A DNA stretch of 18,552 nt from a bacterium (GCA_018894595.1 JAHIPN010000132.1:1-18552), one strand, 5' to 3'. Numbered from the stretch's first letter, positions 1 to 7,356 are shown. The notes: generated by a model not told the origin, from the sequence alone. Made by a program: numbers and translations.

Positions 1-332
1 AAAAAGCCCAAACTAATAAGGGAAATTTATCCGTAGTACAAAAGACTCCCTTTGGGGAAATTAAAATTTCTATCGGGTCTATAAAACGTTTGGCTTTAAA
101 AGTGGTTAAAGGGATGACGGAGATTATGGAAACCAGGCCAGAAGTCAACATCTTAAAGTCCGGGGGAATAAATATAGACCTTCACCTTTCCGTAAAACAA
201 GATGTAAATATCCCTGAACTTTCGGAGAAAATTCAACGAAAGGTAAAAGAATATATTTTAGAAACAAGCGGGATTGAAACAAAAGAAATCAAGATACATA
301 TAGATAAAATATTTTATGAAGACAAAAAATAG
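1..332 (+). CDS. Asp23/Gls24 family envelope stress response protein, 5' truncated
   Basis: This is the 3' part of an Asp23/Gls24 (alkaline shock) family gene. The reading frame is open from the left edge (codons in phase with position 3) to the TAA at 330-332. The residues before the only internal candidate start (TTG at 90) already read as family sequence (FGEIKISIGSIKRLA), matching the first beta strand and helix of the domain, so the true start lies left of the window. The C-terminal half (NIPELSEKIQRKVKEYILE, then EIKIHIDKIFY) is the usual amphipathic helix and closing strand. Family members are small cytoplasmic proteins that gather at the membrane under envelope stress. The gene is followed after 36 bases by a second, divergent member of the family, probably in one operon. 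No catalytic residues are expected. Confidence 0.85.
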   Translation, partial: KAQTNKGNLSVVQKTPFGEIKISIGSIKRLALKVVKGMTEIMETRPEVNILKSGGINIDLHLSVKQDVNIPELSEKIQRKVKEYILETSGIETKEIKIHIDKIFYEDKK

Positions 333-368
333 TTTAAATAAATTTTTTAAAAAGGGTGGCGAACAATA

Positions 369-776
369 ATGTTAGATAAACAGGTTATTAAATATAATTC
401 CCAGGAACAAGAATTAGGGAGTATAACGGTTTCCAAAGAAGTGGTAGCTATAATTGCTGCTCTGGAAACTATAAAGATTAGAGGAGTGGTCGGTATCACC
501 AGCGGGTATAGAAGTAATTCAACTAATACATTGCCCAGGAAGGACCTGGCTAAAGGGGTGGAAGTATGGATGAAAACAGGAGAAGCGGCAATTACTATTC
601 CTATTATTACAGCTTACGAAGTAGGAATTTTTAAAGTAGCTGAAGAGGTACAGCGTAGAGTAAAAGACGCTGTCTGTTCCATGACTGGCTTAAAAGTTCT
701 TAAGGTCGATGTTAATGTTCAGGGGATTAAATTTAAAGAGGAAAAAAAGAAAATACAGAAAGAAACAGAAAAATAA
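369..776 (+). CDS. Asp23/Gls24 family envelope stress response protein
   Basis: This is a complete 135-residue Asp23/Gls24 protein. The order is typical: a short N-terminal strand (ELGSITVSKEVVAIIA, residues 15-30), a central strand pair around residues 65-85, an amphipathic helix (VAEEVQRRVKDAVCSMTG) and the closing strand GLKVLKVDVNVQGI near residues 108-121. A lysine- and glutamate-rich tail follows. The ATG is preceded by AAGGGTGG about ten bases upstream. It differs clearly from the upstream copy, so the two are paralogues and not a recent duplication. Paired Asp23 genes are common in Gram-positive-like genomes, often with the membrane anchor AmaP, which is not seen here. The role is inferred from the family: envelope homeostasis without known enzyme activity. 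Confidence 0.88.
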   Translation: MLDKQVIKYNSQEQELGSITVSKEVVAIIAALETIKIRGVVGITSGYRSNSTNTLPRKDLAKGVEVWMKTGEAAITIPIITAYEVGIFKVAEEVQRRVKDAVCSMTGLKVLKVDVNVQGIKFKEEKKKIQKETEK

Positions 777-807
777 ATCACAGAAAGAATAAATTGGTGA
801 AATTAAA

Positions 808-2025
808 GTGACAGAAATTATAAAATTATTAACAGTAATCGCAGTAATTATTTTCTTGATAAAAAAGAAATGGAACTTAGAATATGTTATACTGTTGGCT
901 TCCTTATTAGTAGGAGTGTTCCTTAATTTAAGCCCGATTCAGATAGGGAATAATTTTGTTTTAGCCTTGATTGACCCGGCCACTTTAAAGTTAATCGGAA
1001 TAATTGTACTGGTTTACATCCTAAGCGGCGTTTTAAGAAAGGTAGAAAGCTTAAGAGATTTAGTCGATTCCCTTCGGGGACTGGTTAAAGATTACAGGCT
1101 TATATTGGCTTTTATCCCGGCTTTATTAGGCTTGATTCCTATGCCTGCGGGGGCGATGTTTTCTGCTCCTATGGTTAAAGAGGTAGGAGGTCGGGTAGGA
1201 CTCACCCCCGAAGAGGAGACCTTTGTAAATTATTGGTTTCGTCATATTTGGGAATTTGTCTGGCCTCTATTTCCGGGCATCATATTATTTGCCGGCTTAT
1301 TGAAAGTAGAAATTCAAGAAGTTATCTTAGTTCAATTTCCCTTGACCATTACAGCGCTAATAATAGGCTTTGTTTGGGAATATAAAAATTTAAGAAAAGA
1401 TACTACCCTTATTAACAAAAAAGATATTTTATTTAATTTTAAAAAATTGTTTTTTGGAGTCTGGCCTATTCTGCTTATTATAATTTTGGTTCTGGGGACA
1501 AAAACAGATCTATTGTTTTCTTTGGTAATAGTGATCTTGTCTTTAATTTTCTTAAATATAAAAAAATTAAGTCTAAAAATGTTAAAGGAAATTATTAGAA
1601 ATGATATAGACTTAAATGTGGTGATTTTAATCGCCAGTATTATGATTTTTAAAAGAATACTCCAGGTTTCGGGAGGGATAGAGATAATCCCGGAAGCATT
1701 TGCTAAATTAGGAATACATCCTTTTATTGTTTTATTTAGTATTCCCTTTTTTATCGGCATGATGACTGGAATAAGTACTGCAGCGCTGGGGATAGGATTA
1801 CCGGTCCTACTCCCGATAATTATTCAAGGAGAAGCAAATCTATATTACGCTATGTTGGCCTTTACCGGTAGTTTTGTGGGTGTAATGATTTCCCCCATGC
1901 ATTTGTGTTTAGTGGTAACCAGAAATTATTTTAAAGCAGATATGGGGAAAATATATAAAATGTTAATCCTGCCTTTAATAATTATTTCTTTGAGCGCTCT
2001 CGCTCTGGTAATAGTTAGGACATAG
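808..2025 (+). CDS. DUF401 family integral membrane protein (putative anion transporter)
   Basis: This 405-residue polytopic protein has about ten to twelve hydrophobic helices. The DUF401 signatures are clear: PMPAGAMFSAPMVKEVGG at residues 111-128 followed by NYWFRHIWEFVWPLFPG at 141-157, and in the second half GMMTGISTAALGIGLPVLLP and ISPMHLCLVVTRNYF. The two halves each carry a re-entrant-like polar segment, as in the ion transporter superfamily. The substrate is unknown; organic anions are plausible by clan membership only. The start is GTG at 808, with GGTGA seven bases before it; an in-frame stop at 790-792 leaves no earlier start. The gene sits 31 bases after the Asp23 gene and 54 before the HD gene, so co-transcription is likely. 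Confidence 0.85.
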   Translation: MTEIIKLLTVIAVIIFLIKKKWNLEYVILLASLLVGVFLNLSPIQIGNNFVLALIDPATLKLIGIIVLVYILSGVLRKVESLRDLVDSLRGLVKDYRLILAFIPALLGLIPMPAGAMFSAPMVKEVGGRVGLTPEEETFVNYWFRHIWEFVWPLFPGIILFAGLLKVEIQEVILVQFPLTITALIIGFVWEYKNLRKDTTLINKKDILFNFKKLFFGVWPILLIIILVLGTKTDLLFSLVIVILSLIFLNIKKLSLKMLKEIIRNDIDLNVVILIASIMIFKRILQVSGGIEIIPEAFAKLGIHPFIVLFSIPFFIGMMTGISTAALGIGLPVLLPIIIQGEANLYYAMLAFTGSFVGVMISPMHLCLVVTRNYFKADMGKIYKMLILPLIIISLSALALVIVRT

Positions 2026-2079
2026 TTAAGAAGTATCTATAAATGCTTACACAGATTATAAACGGAAGGGGGAGTAAAA

Positions 2080-2883
2080 ATGAGAAAATCACCTAAAGAG
2101 ATAGAGATAGAAAATGAAATATTGGCCATGTTGAGCGGAAAGCCAGCCATGGCAGCTTCTTTAATTTTTAATGATGAAGAAGCACAAGCTTTTCGGAATT
2201 ATGCCAACACAGTATCTATAAAAAGATTGGGCTATAATGACCACGGCCCGGTGCATATGAATAAAACAGCATTAAATGCTTTGATTATGTTTGATATATT
2301 AAGTAAAGGTGGAATTAAATTTAACCTGGAAAGAGAAAAGATTGGCACCGCAGAAGATAGTAAAGTGGCGGTATTAATATCATCTTTGTTACACGATATC
2401 GGTATGTCAGTAGGCCGAGAAAATCACGAGCTATTAGGAGTTGTTTTTGCTACGTCGATTATCGAGAGAACCCTGACCAGGATTTATGATAAAGATATTG
2501 AAAAGAAAACCATTGTTCATTCTCTAATTGTTGAAGGCATTGCAGGACATATGGCCACTCAGGATATTCATTCTCTGGAAGCCGGGCTGGTATCGATCGG
2601 AGATGGGTGTGATATGGAAAAGGGTAGGGCACGGATTATTTTTCTCTTATCACGCACTCCGCAAGTAGGAGATATCCACAAGTATTCGGCTAATTCCATT
2701 CAAAACGTAGAAATTGTGAAAGGGGAAGAGAAGCCCATTAGAATAATTGTAGAAATGACTGAGTCGGTCGGTTTTTTCCAGATAGAAGAAGTCCTCTTTC
2801 CTAAAATTTTATCTAATCCGGTAAAACCCTATATAGAGCTTTATGGCCGGGTAACAGGAGAAGAGATGCGACGCTATTTGTAA
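2080..2883 (+). CDS. HD domain-containing metal-dependent phosphohydrolase
   Basis: This is a 267-residue HD-domain protein. An early histidine pair in the NDHGPVH segment (residues 53-59) is followed by the HD doublet at 105-106 (LLHDIG) and a conserved ENHE at 114-117. Histidines at 147 and 157 and the aspartate-rich GDGCDMEKGR near 174-183 complete the metal site. The approximately 80-residue C-terminal part (EIVKGEEKPIRIIVEMTE onward) looks like a separate alpha/beta ligand-binding or dimer domain. Family members hydrolyse phosphate esters of nucleotides or related molecules; the substrate cannot be read from the sequence. The start is ATG with a strong GGAAGGGGGAG site. A repeat-filled spacer follows, so it is probably the last gene of the Asp23 operon. 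Confidence 0.82.
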   Translation: MRKSPKEIEIENEILAMLSGKPAMAASLIFNDEEAQAFRNYANTVSIKRLGYNDHGPVHMNKTALNALIMFDILSKGGIKFNLEREKIGTAEDSKVAVLISSLLHDIGMSVGRENHELLGVVFATSIIERTLTRIYDKDIEKKTIVHSLIVEGIAGHMATQDIHSLEAGLVSIGDGCDMEKGRARIIFLLSRTPQVGDIHKYSANSIQNVEIVKGEEKPIRIIVEMTESVGFFQIEEVLFPKILSNPVKPYIELYGRVTGEEMRRYL

Positions 2884-2886
2884 GAG

Positions 2887-2914
2887 CGTATATCGTATGT
2901 CGTATATAGTATAT
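2887..2914. repeat. Four tandem copies of a 7-base unit CGTATAT
   Basis: Starting four bases after the HD gene stop, the units read CGTATAT, CGTATGT, CGTATAT and AGTATAT without gaps. A weaker 7-base pair, AGAACCC and AGGAACC, follows at 2944-2957. The array is noncoding and looks like a young simple-sequence expansion. Confidence 0.7.
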
Positions 2915-2961
2915 AGCGCAGAAGAAAGAGAAAAGAAAAATTCAGAACCCAGGAACCAGAA

Positions 2962-3085
2962 GTAGGGGCTCGATTCATCGAGCCCGCTAATCGTAGGACA
3001 GGCGTCTCGCCTGTCTCTGAATTAAGGTAGGGGCACGATGTATCGTGCCCACAATAAAGACGGGTCGAATAAATTCGACCCCTAC
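2962..3085. repeat. Cluster of four short hairpins with GTAGGG-type ends
   Basis: Four inverted repeats stand in a row: arms 2966-2974/2977-2985 (GGGCTCGAT), 2997-3004/3008-3015 (GACAGGCG), 3031-3039/3042-3050 (GGGCACGAT) and 3062-3070/3073-3081 (GGGTCGAAT). All have perfect arms of eight or nine bases and loops of only two or three. The first three are led by GTAG or GTAGG; the fourth is inverted and ends CCCCTAC. The arm sequences differ while the outer ends are conserved, so these are members of one repeat family rather than copies of one unit. None is followed by a T-run in the direction of the HD gene, so a terminator role is not clear. Confidence 0.8.
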
Positions 3086-3137
3086 ACCTGAATTTTATTT
3101 TTTTCACGCGATACGAATTACTATTCACTAACGACTA

Positions 3138-3161
3138 AACTAACTAACTAACTAACTAACT
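3138..3161. repeat. (AACT)6 tetranucleotide microsatellite
   Basis: Six perfect AACT units end nine bases before the GGAGAG ribosome-binding site of thrC and 18 before its ATG. The tract is preceded by the related but imperfect ACTAACGACTA. Confidence 0.9.
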
Positions 3162-3179
3162 AATCATTATGGAGAGAAT

Positions 3180-4694
3180 ATGCAAAAGAATAATCTTTAT
3201 TACCAGAGTACCCGGGGAAACAAGAAGAGAGCCTTATCCGCAGAGGCAATCATTAAAGGTATTGCTGATGATGGAGGGCTTTTTGTACCCAAGACTATTC
3301 CCCGGATAGATAAGGATATATATAGATTAAAAAGTACTGATTATAAAGAATTGGCTTTTTTGATAATGAAGAAATTTTTTACTGATTACCGTCAAGACGA
3401 GCTAAAAGATTGTATAAATAAAGCCTATGATAATAAGTTTGATACCGAGATTATTGCTCCCCTCAGCAAAAAGATGGGAGTATATTTTTTAGAGCTTTAT
3501 CATGGCCCGACCCTGGCTTTTAAAGATATGGCTCTATCTATACTCCCCCATCTTTTAAAAAAAGCCGCTCAGAAATTAAATCTTAGCCAGAAAATAGCTA
3601 TTTTAACCGCCACTTCCGGTGATACCGGTAAAGCAGCCCTTCAAGGTTTTGCCGATGTAGAGGGGACCAAAATAATAGTATTTTTCCCCCATAAAGGGGT
3701 CAGCGAGATACAAGAAAGGCAGATGCTCACCCAGGAAGGGGCGAACACTTACGTGATAGGCATAAAAGGAAATTTTGATGATGCCCAGAGAGGGGTAAAA
3801 GAAATATTCGAAGACCCGGTCTTTAACAAAAAGATGGGAGAGAAGAATTATATTTTTTCTTCGGCAAATTCTATAAACATAGGCCGCCTGATTCCCCAGA
3901 TAGTATATTACTTTTATGCTTATCTAAAAATGTTAGGTGAGGGCGAAATTAAGAACGGTGAAAAGATAAATATAACTGTTCCCACCGGTAACTTTGGAGA
4001 TATTCTGGCGGCTTACTATGCTAAAGAGATGGGATTGCCGGTGAATAAATTGATTTGTGCTTCTAATGAAAACAAAGTGCTGCCAGATTTTTTTGAGACT
4101 GGAATCTATGATAAACGAAGAGAATTAATTATGACCATTTCTCCTTCGATGGATATCCTGGTATCCAGTAATCTGGAAAGATTGTTATGGGCGATAAGCG
4201 AAAGGGAGGCCCAAAAGGTAAAGGAGTTAATGAATTCCTTAAAGGAGAAGGGTTATTATCGGATAGATTCCGAAATGAAGGAGAAATTAAAGGATTTTTA
4301 CGGCGGGTTTGCCCCCCAGGAGGAATCCCGTCAATGTATAAAAGAGATATTCGAGAAGTCGAAATATTTGATCGACCCTCATACAGCAGTAGCTTATGCA
4401 GTATATAAAAAATATATTAGAGAAACCGGGGATAAGACCAGGACAGTTATTGTGTCCACGGCCAGTCCTTTTAAATTTACTAAAAGTGTGATGGAATCGA
4501 TAGATAGCCGATACAAAAAATTTAATGATTTTGAATTAATAGAGAAGATGTCTGATTTAACCCAGGTTCCTATCCCTCCAGGGATAAGGGATATTGAGAA
4601 AAAGCCTATCCGGCATAAAATAGTTTGTGAAAAAGAGGAAATGAGGACAAAGATAGTAGAGATTTTGAATTATAGAAGGGAAAAATTAGTATGA
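3180..4694 (+). CDS. thrC: Threonine synthase
   Basis: This PLP enzyme converts O-phosphohomoserine and water to threonine and phosphate, the last step of threonine synthesis. At 504 residues it belongs to the long class of ThrC proteins. The N-terminal segment (STRGNKKRALSAEAIIKGI, then DDGGLFVPKTIP near 30-41) is the family start. The PLP lysine is K115 in HGPTLAFKD, the glycine/serine-rich TATSGDTGKAA near 143-153 lies in the substrate and cofactor region, and SSANSINIGRLIPQ and VPTGNFGDILA follow in order. ATG 3180 has GGAGAG six bases upstream. The stop overlaps the next start as ATGA. No homoserine kinase or dehydrogenase gene is nearby, so it is separated from the rest of its pathway. 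Confidence 0.95.
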   Translation: MQKNNLYYQSTRGNKKRALSAEAIIKGIADDGGLFVPKTIPRIDKDIYRLKSTDYKELAFLIMKKFFTDYRQDELKDCINKAYDNKFDTEIIAPLSKKMGVYFLELYHGPTLAFKDMALSILPHLLKKAAQKLNLSQKIAILTATSGDTGKAALQGFADVEGTKIIVFFPHKGVSEIQERQMLTQEGANTYVIGIKGNFDDAQRGVKEIFEDPVFNKKMGEKNYIFSSANSINIGRLIPQIVYYFYAYLKMLGEGEIKNGEKINITVPTGNFGDILAAYYAKEMGLPVNKLICASNENKVLPDFFETGIYDKRRELIMTISPSMDILVSSNLERLLWAISEREAQKVKELMNSLKEKGYYRIDSEMKEKLKDFYGGFAPQEESRQCIKEIFEKSKYLIDPHTAVAYAVYKKYIRETGDKTRTVIVSTASPFKFTKSVMESIDSRYKKFNDFELIEKMSDLTQVPIPPGIRDIEKKPIRHKIVCEKEEMRTKIVEILNYRREKLV

Positions 4695-6358
4695 AAATAT
4701 CTTTTTTAGGCGCTGCCAAAATAGTTACCGGGTCCAACTTTTTAATTGAAACCAAAAATACTAAATTTTTAATAGATTGTGGAATGTTTCAAGGGAGTAA
4801 ATCGATTAACCGGATGAACTACGAACATTTCAGCTTTAATCCCAAAGAGATTGATTTTATGGTTCTATCCCATGCTCATATAGATCACAGCGGGAGAATA
4901 CCTAAATTAGTTAAAGAAGGTTTTAGGGGAGACATATACACAACCAAAGCAACCACTGATCTATGTTCTATTATGCTCCCCGACAGTGGACACATTCAGG
5001 AGATGGAGAATAAATGGGACAATCGGAAGAGAAGAAGGTCAGGAGGAAAGTTAAGAGAGCCTCTTTATACCGTAAAAGAAGCAGAGGAGAGCTTAAAATA
5101 TTTTAAATCGGTTTTGTATAATCAAAAAATAAGATTAAACGAAGAAGTTACTTTAAGATTTAGAGACGCCGGTCATATATTAGGGTCTTCCATAATTGAG
5201 TTGTGGATAAAAGAAGATAATAAGGAGACTAAATTAGTATTTTCGGGAGATTTAGGAAGGCGGGATAGGCCAATTTTAAGAGACCCTTCTCTCATCGATG
5301 AAGCAGATTATCTGATTGTAGAATCGACTTATGGGAATAAACTACATCACCCTTCAGAAGATGATGCCAAAGAACTAATCTCTATTATCAATACTACCGT
5401 AAAAAGAGGCGGGAATGTAGTAATTCCTTCTTTCGCAGTGGAAAGAGCACAGGATATAATCTATGAGTTAAATAAATATTATACCGAATATATTAAAATT
5501 GAAGACCAGGATTTTTTAAGTGTCCCGGTTTATGTAGATAGTCCGTTAACTGTATCGGCGACAGAGATATTTTTAAGAAATCCGGACTGTTTTGATGAAG
5601 ATACCTTAAAACTTATAAATATAGGGAATAACCCTTTGGATTTTCGTAATTTAAAGTTTACGCGTACCGCAGAAGAATCTAAACAGATAAATTTTTCCAA
5701 GGAAAGTAAAGTGATAATTTCAGCCAGCGGGATGTGTACTGCCGGAAGAATAAAACATCATCTAAAACATAATCTATGGAGAAAAGAATCCAGCATCGTA
5801 TTTGTCGGCTATCAAGCCCAGGGTACTCTGGGTAGAAGGATAAAAGAAGGCGAAAAAGTGGTCAAAATATTTGGGGAAGAAATCCAGGTAAATGCTAAAA
5901 TATGCTCTTTGGAGGGTTTTTCGGGACATGCCGACAGAGAAGGGATAATACAGTGGATAAAAAGTTTTAAAAATAGACCTAAAAAAATATTTGTGGTACA
6001 CGGAGAAGAGGAAGCAACCGAAGAAATTTCCAGAAAAATCGAAGAGGAATTAAAAATTAAGACTCATATCCCAGAATTAGGAGAGACTTTATCTATTGAA
6101 GGGGAAATCGTTTTGCCTGGAGGGAGATTAGAGATAGACAGAAGAAGTAAAGAACTTAGAGATATAGAGGAAAATATAGAAAAATTAAAATCAATATTCT
6201 GGCCAGTATTACAAAGATTGGGGCACAAGACTGATAATGGTGCTGATAGCGAAGAATTAAATAATTTTAAAAATAAATTGATTGAGATACAAAAAAATAT
6301 ATTAGATTTAAATATGCTGCTTGCTGAGAGGAAGGATAAAAAAAGAAACGAAAAATAA
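4691..6358 (+). CDS. MBL-fold, beta-CASP family RNA-processing nuclease (CPSF-like)
   Basis: This is a 555-residue metallo-beta-lactamase/beta-CASP protein. The zinc motif SHAHIDHSG has H61, H63, D65 and H66; further ligands are H162 (DAGHILGSS) and D187 (FSGDLGR). The beta-CASP region covers about 205-385 with SFAVERAQDI, VDSPL and SASGMCTAGRIKHHL. The RMMBL end has SGHADREG (H413) and VVHGEEEA (H437). Family members such as the Thermus homologue are single-strand RNA nucleases, related to the eukaryotic CPSF cleavage factor. The last 80 or so residues form a charged, heptad-like helical extension that is longer than usual and may support oligomers or a partner. The ATG overlaps the thrC stop by four bases, so translation is probably coupled. 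Confidence 0.9.
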   Translation: MKISFLGAAKIVTGSNFLIETKNTKFLIDCGMFQGSKSINRMNYEHFSFNPKEIDFMVLSHAHIDHSGRIPKLVKEGFRGDIYTTKATTDLCSIMLPDSGHIQEMENKWDNRKRRRSGGKLREPLYTVKEAEESLKYFKSVLYNQKIRLNEEVTLRFRDAGHILGSSIIELWIKEDNKETKLVFSGDLGRRDRPILRDPSLIDEADYLIVESTYGNKLHHPSEDDAKELISIINTTVKRGGNVVIPSFAVERAQDIIYELNKYYTEYIKIEDQDFLSVPVYVDSPLTVSATEIFLRNPDCFDEDTLKLINIGNNPLDFRNLKFTRTAEESKQINFSKESKVIISASGMCTAGRIKHHLKHNLWRKESSIVFVGYQAQGTLGRRIKEGEKVVKIFGEEIQVNAKICSLEGFSGHADREGIIQWIKSFKNRPKKIFVVHGEEEATEEISRKIEEELKIKTHIPELGETLSIEGEIVLPGGRLEIDRRSKELRDIEENIEKLKSIFWPVLQRLGHKTDNGADSEELNNFKNKLIEIQKNILDLNMLLAERKDKKRNEK

Positions 6359-6370
6359 AACTATTCAAGT

Positions 6371-6394
6371 AGGGGCGTATTGCAATACGCCCCT
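6371..6394. repeat. Perfect 24-base palindrome between convergent genes
   Basis: The arms AGGGGCGTATTG (6371-6382) and CAATACGCCCCT (6383-6394) are perfect complements with no loop spacer, preceded by GT. The GTAGGGGC end is the same as in the hairpins near 2962-3050. It lies between the convergent ends of the MBL gene and trxA. On the minus strand a T-rich stretch (GTTTTATTTTT) follows about ten bases later, so it may act as a weak terminator for trxA as well as being a repeat. Confidence 0.75.
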
Positions 6395-6452
6395 CGATAA
6401 AAGCTAAGGGTTAAAGTATTTTCGCTCCCTTGGCTGGATTGGGGTAAGTAAA

Positions 6453-6788
6453 TTAAAGAATAGAATTAAGTTTTTCTTGTAACTTTTCTTTTGGCATTAC
6501 TCCTACGGTACGGGCAACTTCCTTGCCTTCCTTAAAGACGATTAAAGTAGGTATCCCCTGGATGCCGTATTGAGCTGCAATGTTCTGGTTCTCATCGGTA
6601 TTTAATTTACACACCTTAAGTTTGCCTTGGTTTTCTTCTGCTAATTTTACAATAGTTGGTGCTAACATTCGGCAAGGCATACACCAAGAGGCCCAAAAAT
6701 CTACCAATGTGGGGATGGTAGATTCCAAAACCTCCTGCTTGAAGTTATTTCCATTTACTTCTACTTCTAATGATTTACTATTTTCCAT
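6453..6788 (-). CDS. trxA: Thioredoxin with a Trp-Cys-Met-Pro-Cys active site
   Basis: This is a thioredoxin of 111 residues, the normal length. It reduces disulfides in cytoplasmic proteins with electrons from a thioredoxin reductase, which is not in the window. The active site is [10 protein letters not shown] with C36 and C39; the usual middle pair Gly-Pro is Met-Pro here. The cis-proline is P80 in [11 protein letters not shown] and the buried aspartate is in LVDFWA (D30). A methionine in the CXXC loop can shift redox potential or partner choice, but that is inference. AAAGGAGG lies just upstream of the ATG. It starts 21 bases after the marR stop and shares its promoter. A DsbA-like role is unlikely as there is no signal peptide. 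Confidence 0.93.
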   Translation of the reverse strand: MENSKSLEVEVNGNNFKQEVLESTIPTLVDFWASWCMPCRMLAPTIVKLAEENQGKLKVCKLNTDENQNIAAQYGIQGIPTLIVFKEGKEVARTVGVMPKEKLQEKLNSIL

Positions 6789-6809
6789 CGATTCTTTCCT
6801 CCTTTATTT

Positions 6810-7229
6810 TTATTCTTGATGAAAAATTTTAGTAACTAATTCCAAACTTTCTTTTATTAAATTAAATTCTTTTGCGGATAATTTTTCTCTGATTCTTTTT
6901 TCGCAATTATTCCTTTCCCTCTCAATATCGTCTTTAATTTTCACTCCTTTGGAGGAAAGAGATAAAACGAAAGATCTCCTGTCTTCCGGGTTGGTCGTTC
7001 TTAGCAGTAATTTTTTTCTAACCAGACCATCAATTATCCGACTACCCCGGGAAGGAGATAGACCCATCTTTTTAGACAAAACATTACAGGTTACCCTTTC
7101 TATTGCCTTAATTTCCATAACAGCCTTGTATTCTGCCAAAGAGACATTGCATAGAGTCCGAATTTGTTCTTCATCTATCATGCAATCTCTTTTTAGTTCG
7201 ATTAACAGGTCTACCAATTTTTTTTCCAT
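6810..7229 (-). CDS. MarR family transcriptional regulator
   Basis: This 139-residue MarR repressor has the winged-helix DNA-binding domain at about residues 45-96: VTCNVLSKKMGLSPSRGSR is the helix-turn-helix and NPEDRRSFVLSLSSKG the wing with the conserved DRR. N- and C-terminal helices form the dimer. I chose the ATG at 7229, not the longer TTG frame from 7274, because a consensus promoter puts the transcription start near 7267 and the TTG inside the -10 box. GAGGT lies ten bases before the ATG. Four cysteines (16, 27, 48, 109), two of them in the N-terminal helix region, make thiol sensing possible, and the thioredoxin gene directly downstream fits this. The ligand is unknown. Confidence 0.88.
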   Translation of the reverse strand: MEKKLVDLLIELKRDCMIDEEQIRTLCNVSLAEYKAVMEIKAIERVTCNVLSKKMGLSPSRGSRIIDGLVRKKLLLRTTNPEDRRSFVLSLSSKGVKIKDDIERERNNCEKRIREKLSAKEFNLIKESLELVTKIFHQE

Positions 7230-7246
7230 CTTATTATCAACCTCTG

Positions 7247-7274
7247 TGCTATTAGCAATATTTGCTATTAGCAA
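7247..7274. promoter_or_regulatory. Tandem dyad operators, probably bound by MarR
   Basis: Two inverted repeats have centres 16 bases apart. One is TTGCTA-T-TAGCAA at 7262-7274 (arms of six) and the other TGCTA-T-TAGCA at 7247-7257. The first touches the -10 box and covers the predicted start point, so a bound protein would block RNA polymerase. The size and symmetry fit MarR family sites, and autorepression is the simplest reading. Confidence 0.72.
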
Positions 7275-7302
7275 TTATAAAGGATAAGGAATTATTTGTC
7301 AA
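7274..7302 (-). promoter_or_regulatory. Sigma-70 type promoter of the marR-trxA operon
   Basis: On the minus strand a perfect -35 TTGACA (7297-7302) and a perfect -10 TATAAT (7274-7279) are separated by 17 bases. Transcription should start near 7267, giving a leader of about 38 bases before the marR ATG. Confidence 0.9.
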
Positions 7303-7356
7303 GTATTTTTTAGTATTTTTTAAATATTTTAATATTTTTAATATTTTTTTGTTTTT
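7303..7356. promoter_or_regulatory. Phased T-tracts, likely curved DNA or UP element for marR
   Basis: T-runs of four to seven bases are centred near 7308, 7318, 7328, 7337, 7347 and 7354, close to one helical turn apart. They lie directly upstream of the marR -35 on the minus strand, where they read as A-tracts. Such tracts bend DNA and can bind the alpha subunit of RNA polymerase. Confidence 0.6.

Noticed and set aside
90..332. TTG start at 90 for the first Asp23-family gene
   Set aside because: The frame is open to the left edge and the upstream residues are family sequence, so the gene is truncated by the window.
1332..1760. 142-residue minus-strand frame inside the DUF401 gene
   Set aside because: It is an antisense shadow of hydrophobic codons in a well-supported gene.
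2962..3085. CRISPR array
   Set aside because: The units are short self-complementary hairpins with differing sequence and irregular gaps; there is no constant direct repeat or spacer pattern, and no cas gene.
2874..3128. 84-residue minus-strand frame over the spacer
   Set aside because: It is made only of hairpin and tandem repeats, has no family likeness and overlaps the HD gene end.
7230..7274. N-terminal extension of MarR from a TTG at 7274
   Set aside because: That codon lies within the -10 box and upstream of the predicted transcription start; the ATG at 7229 has a ribosome site.
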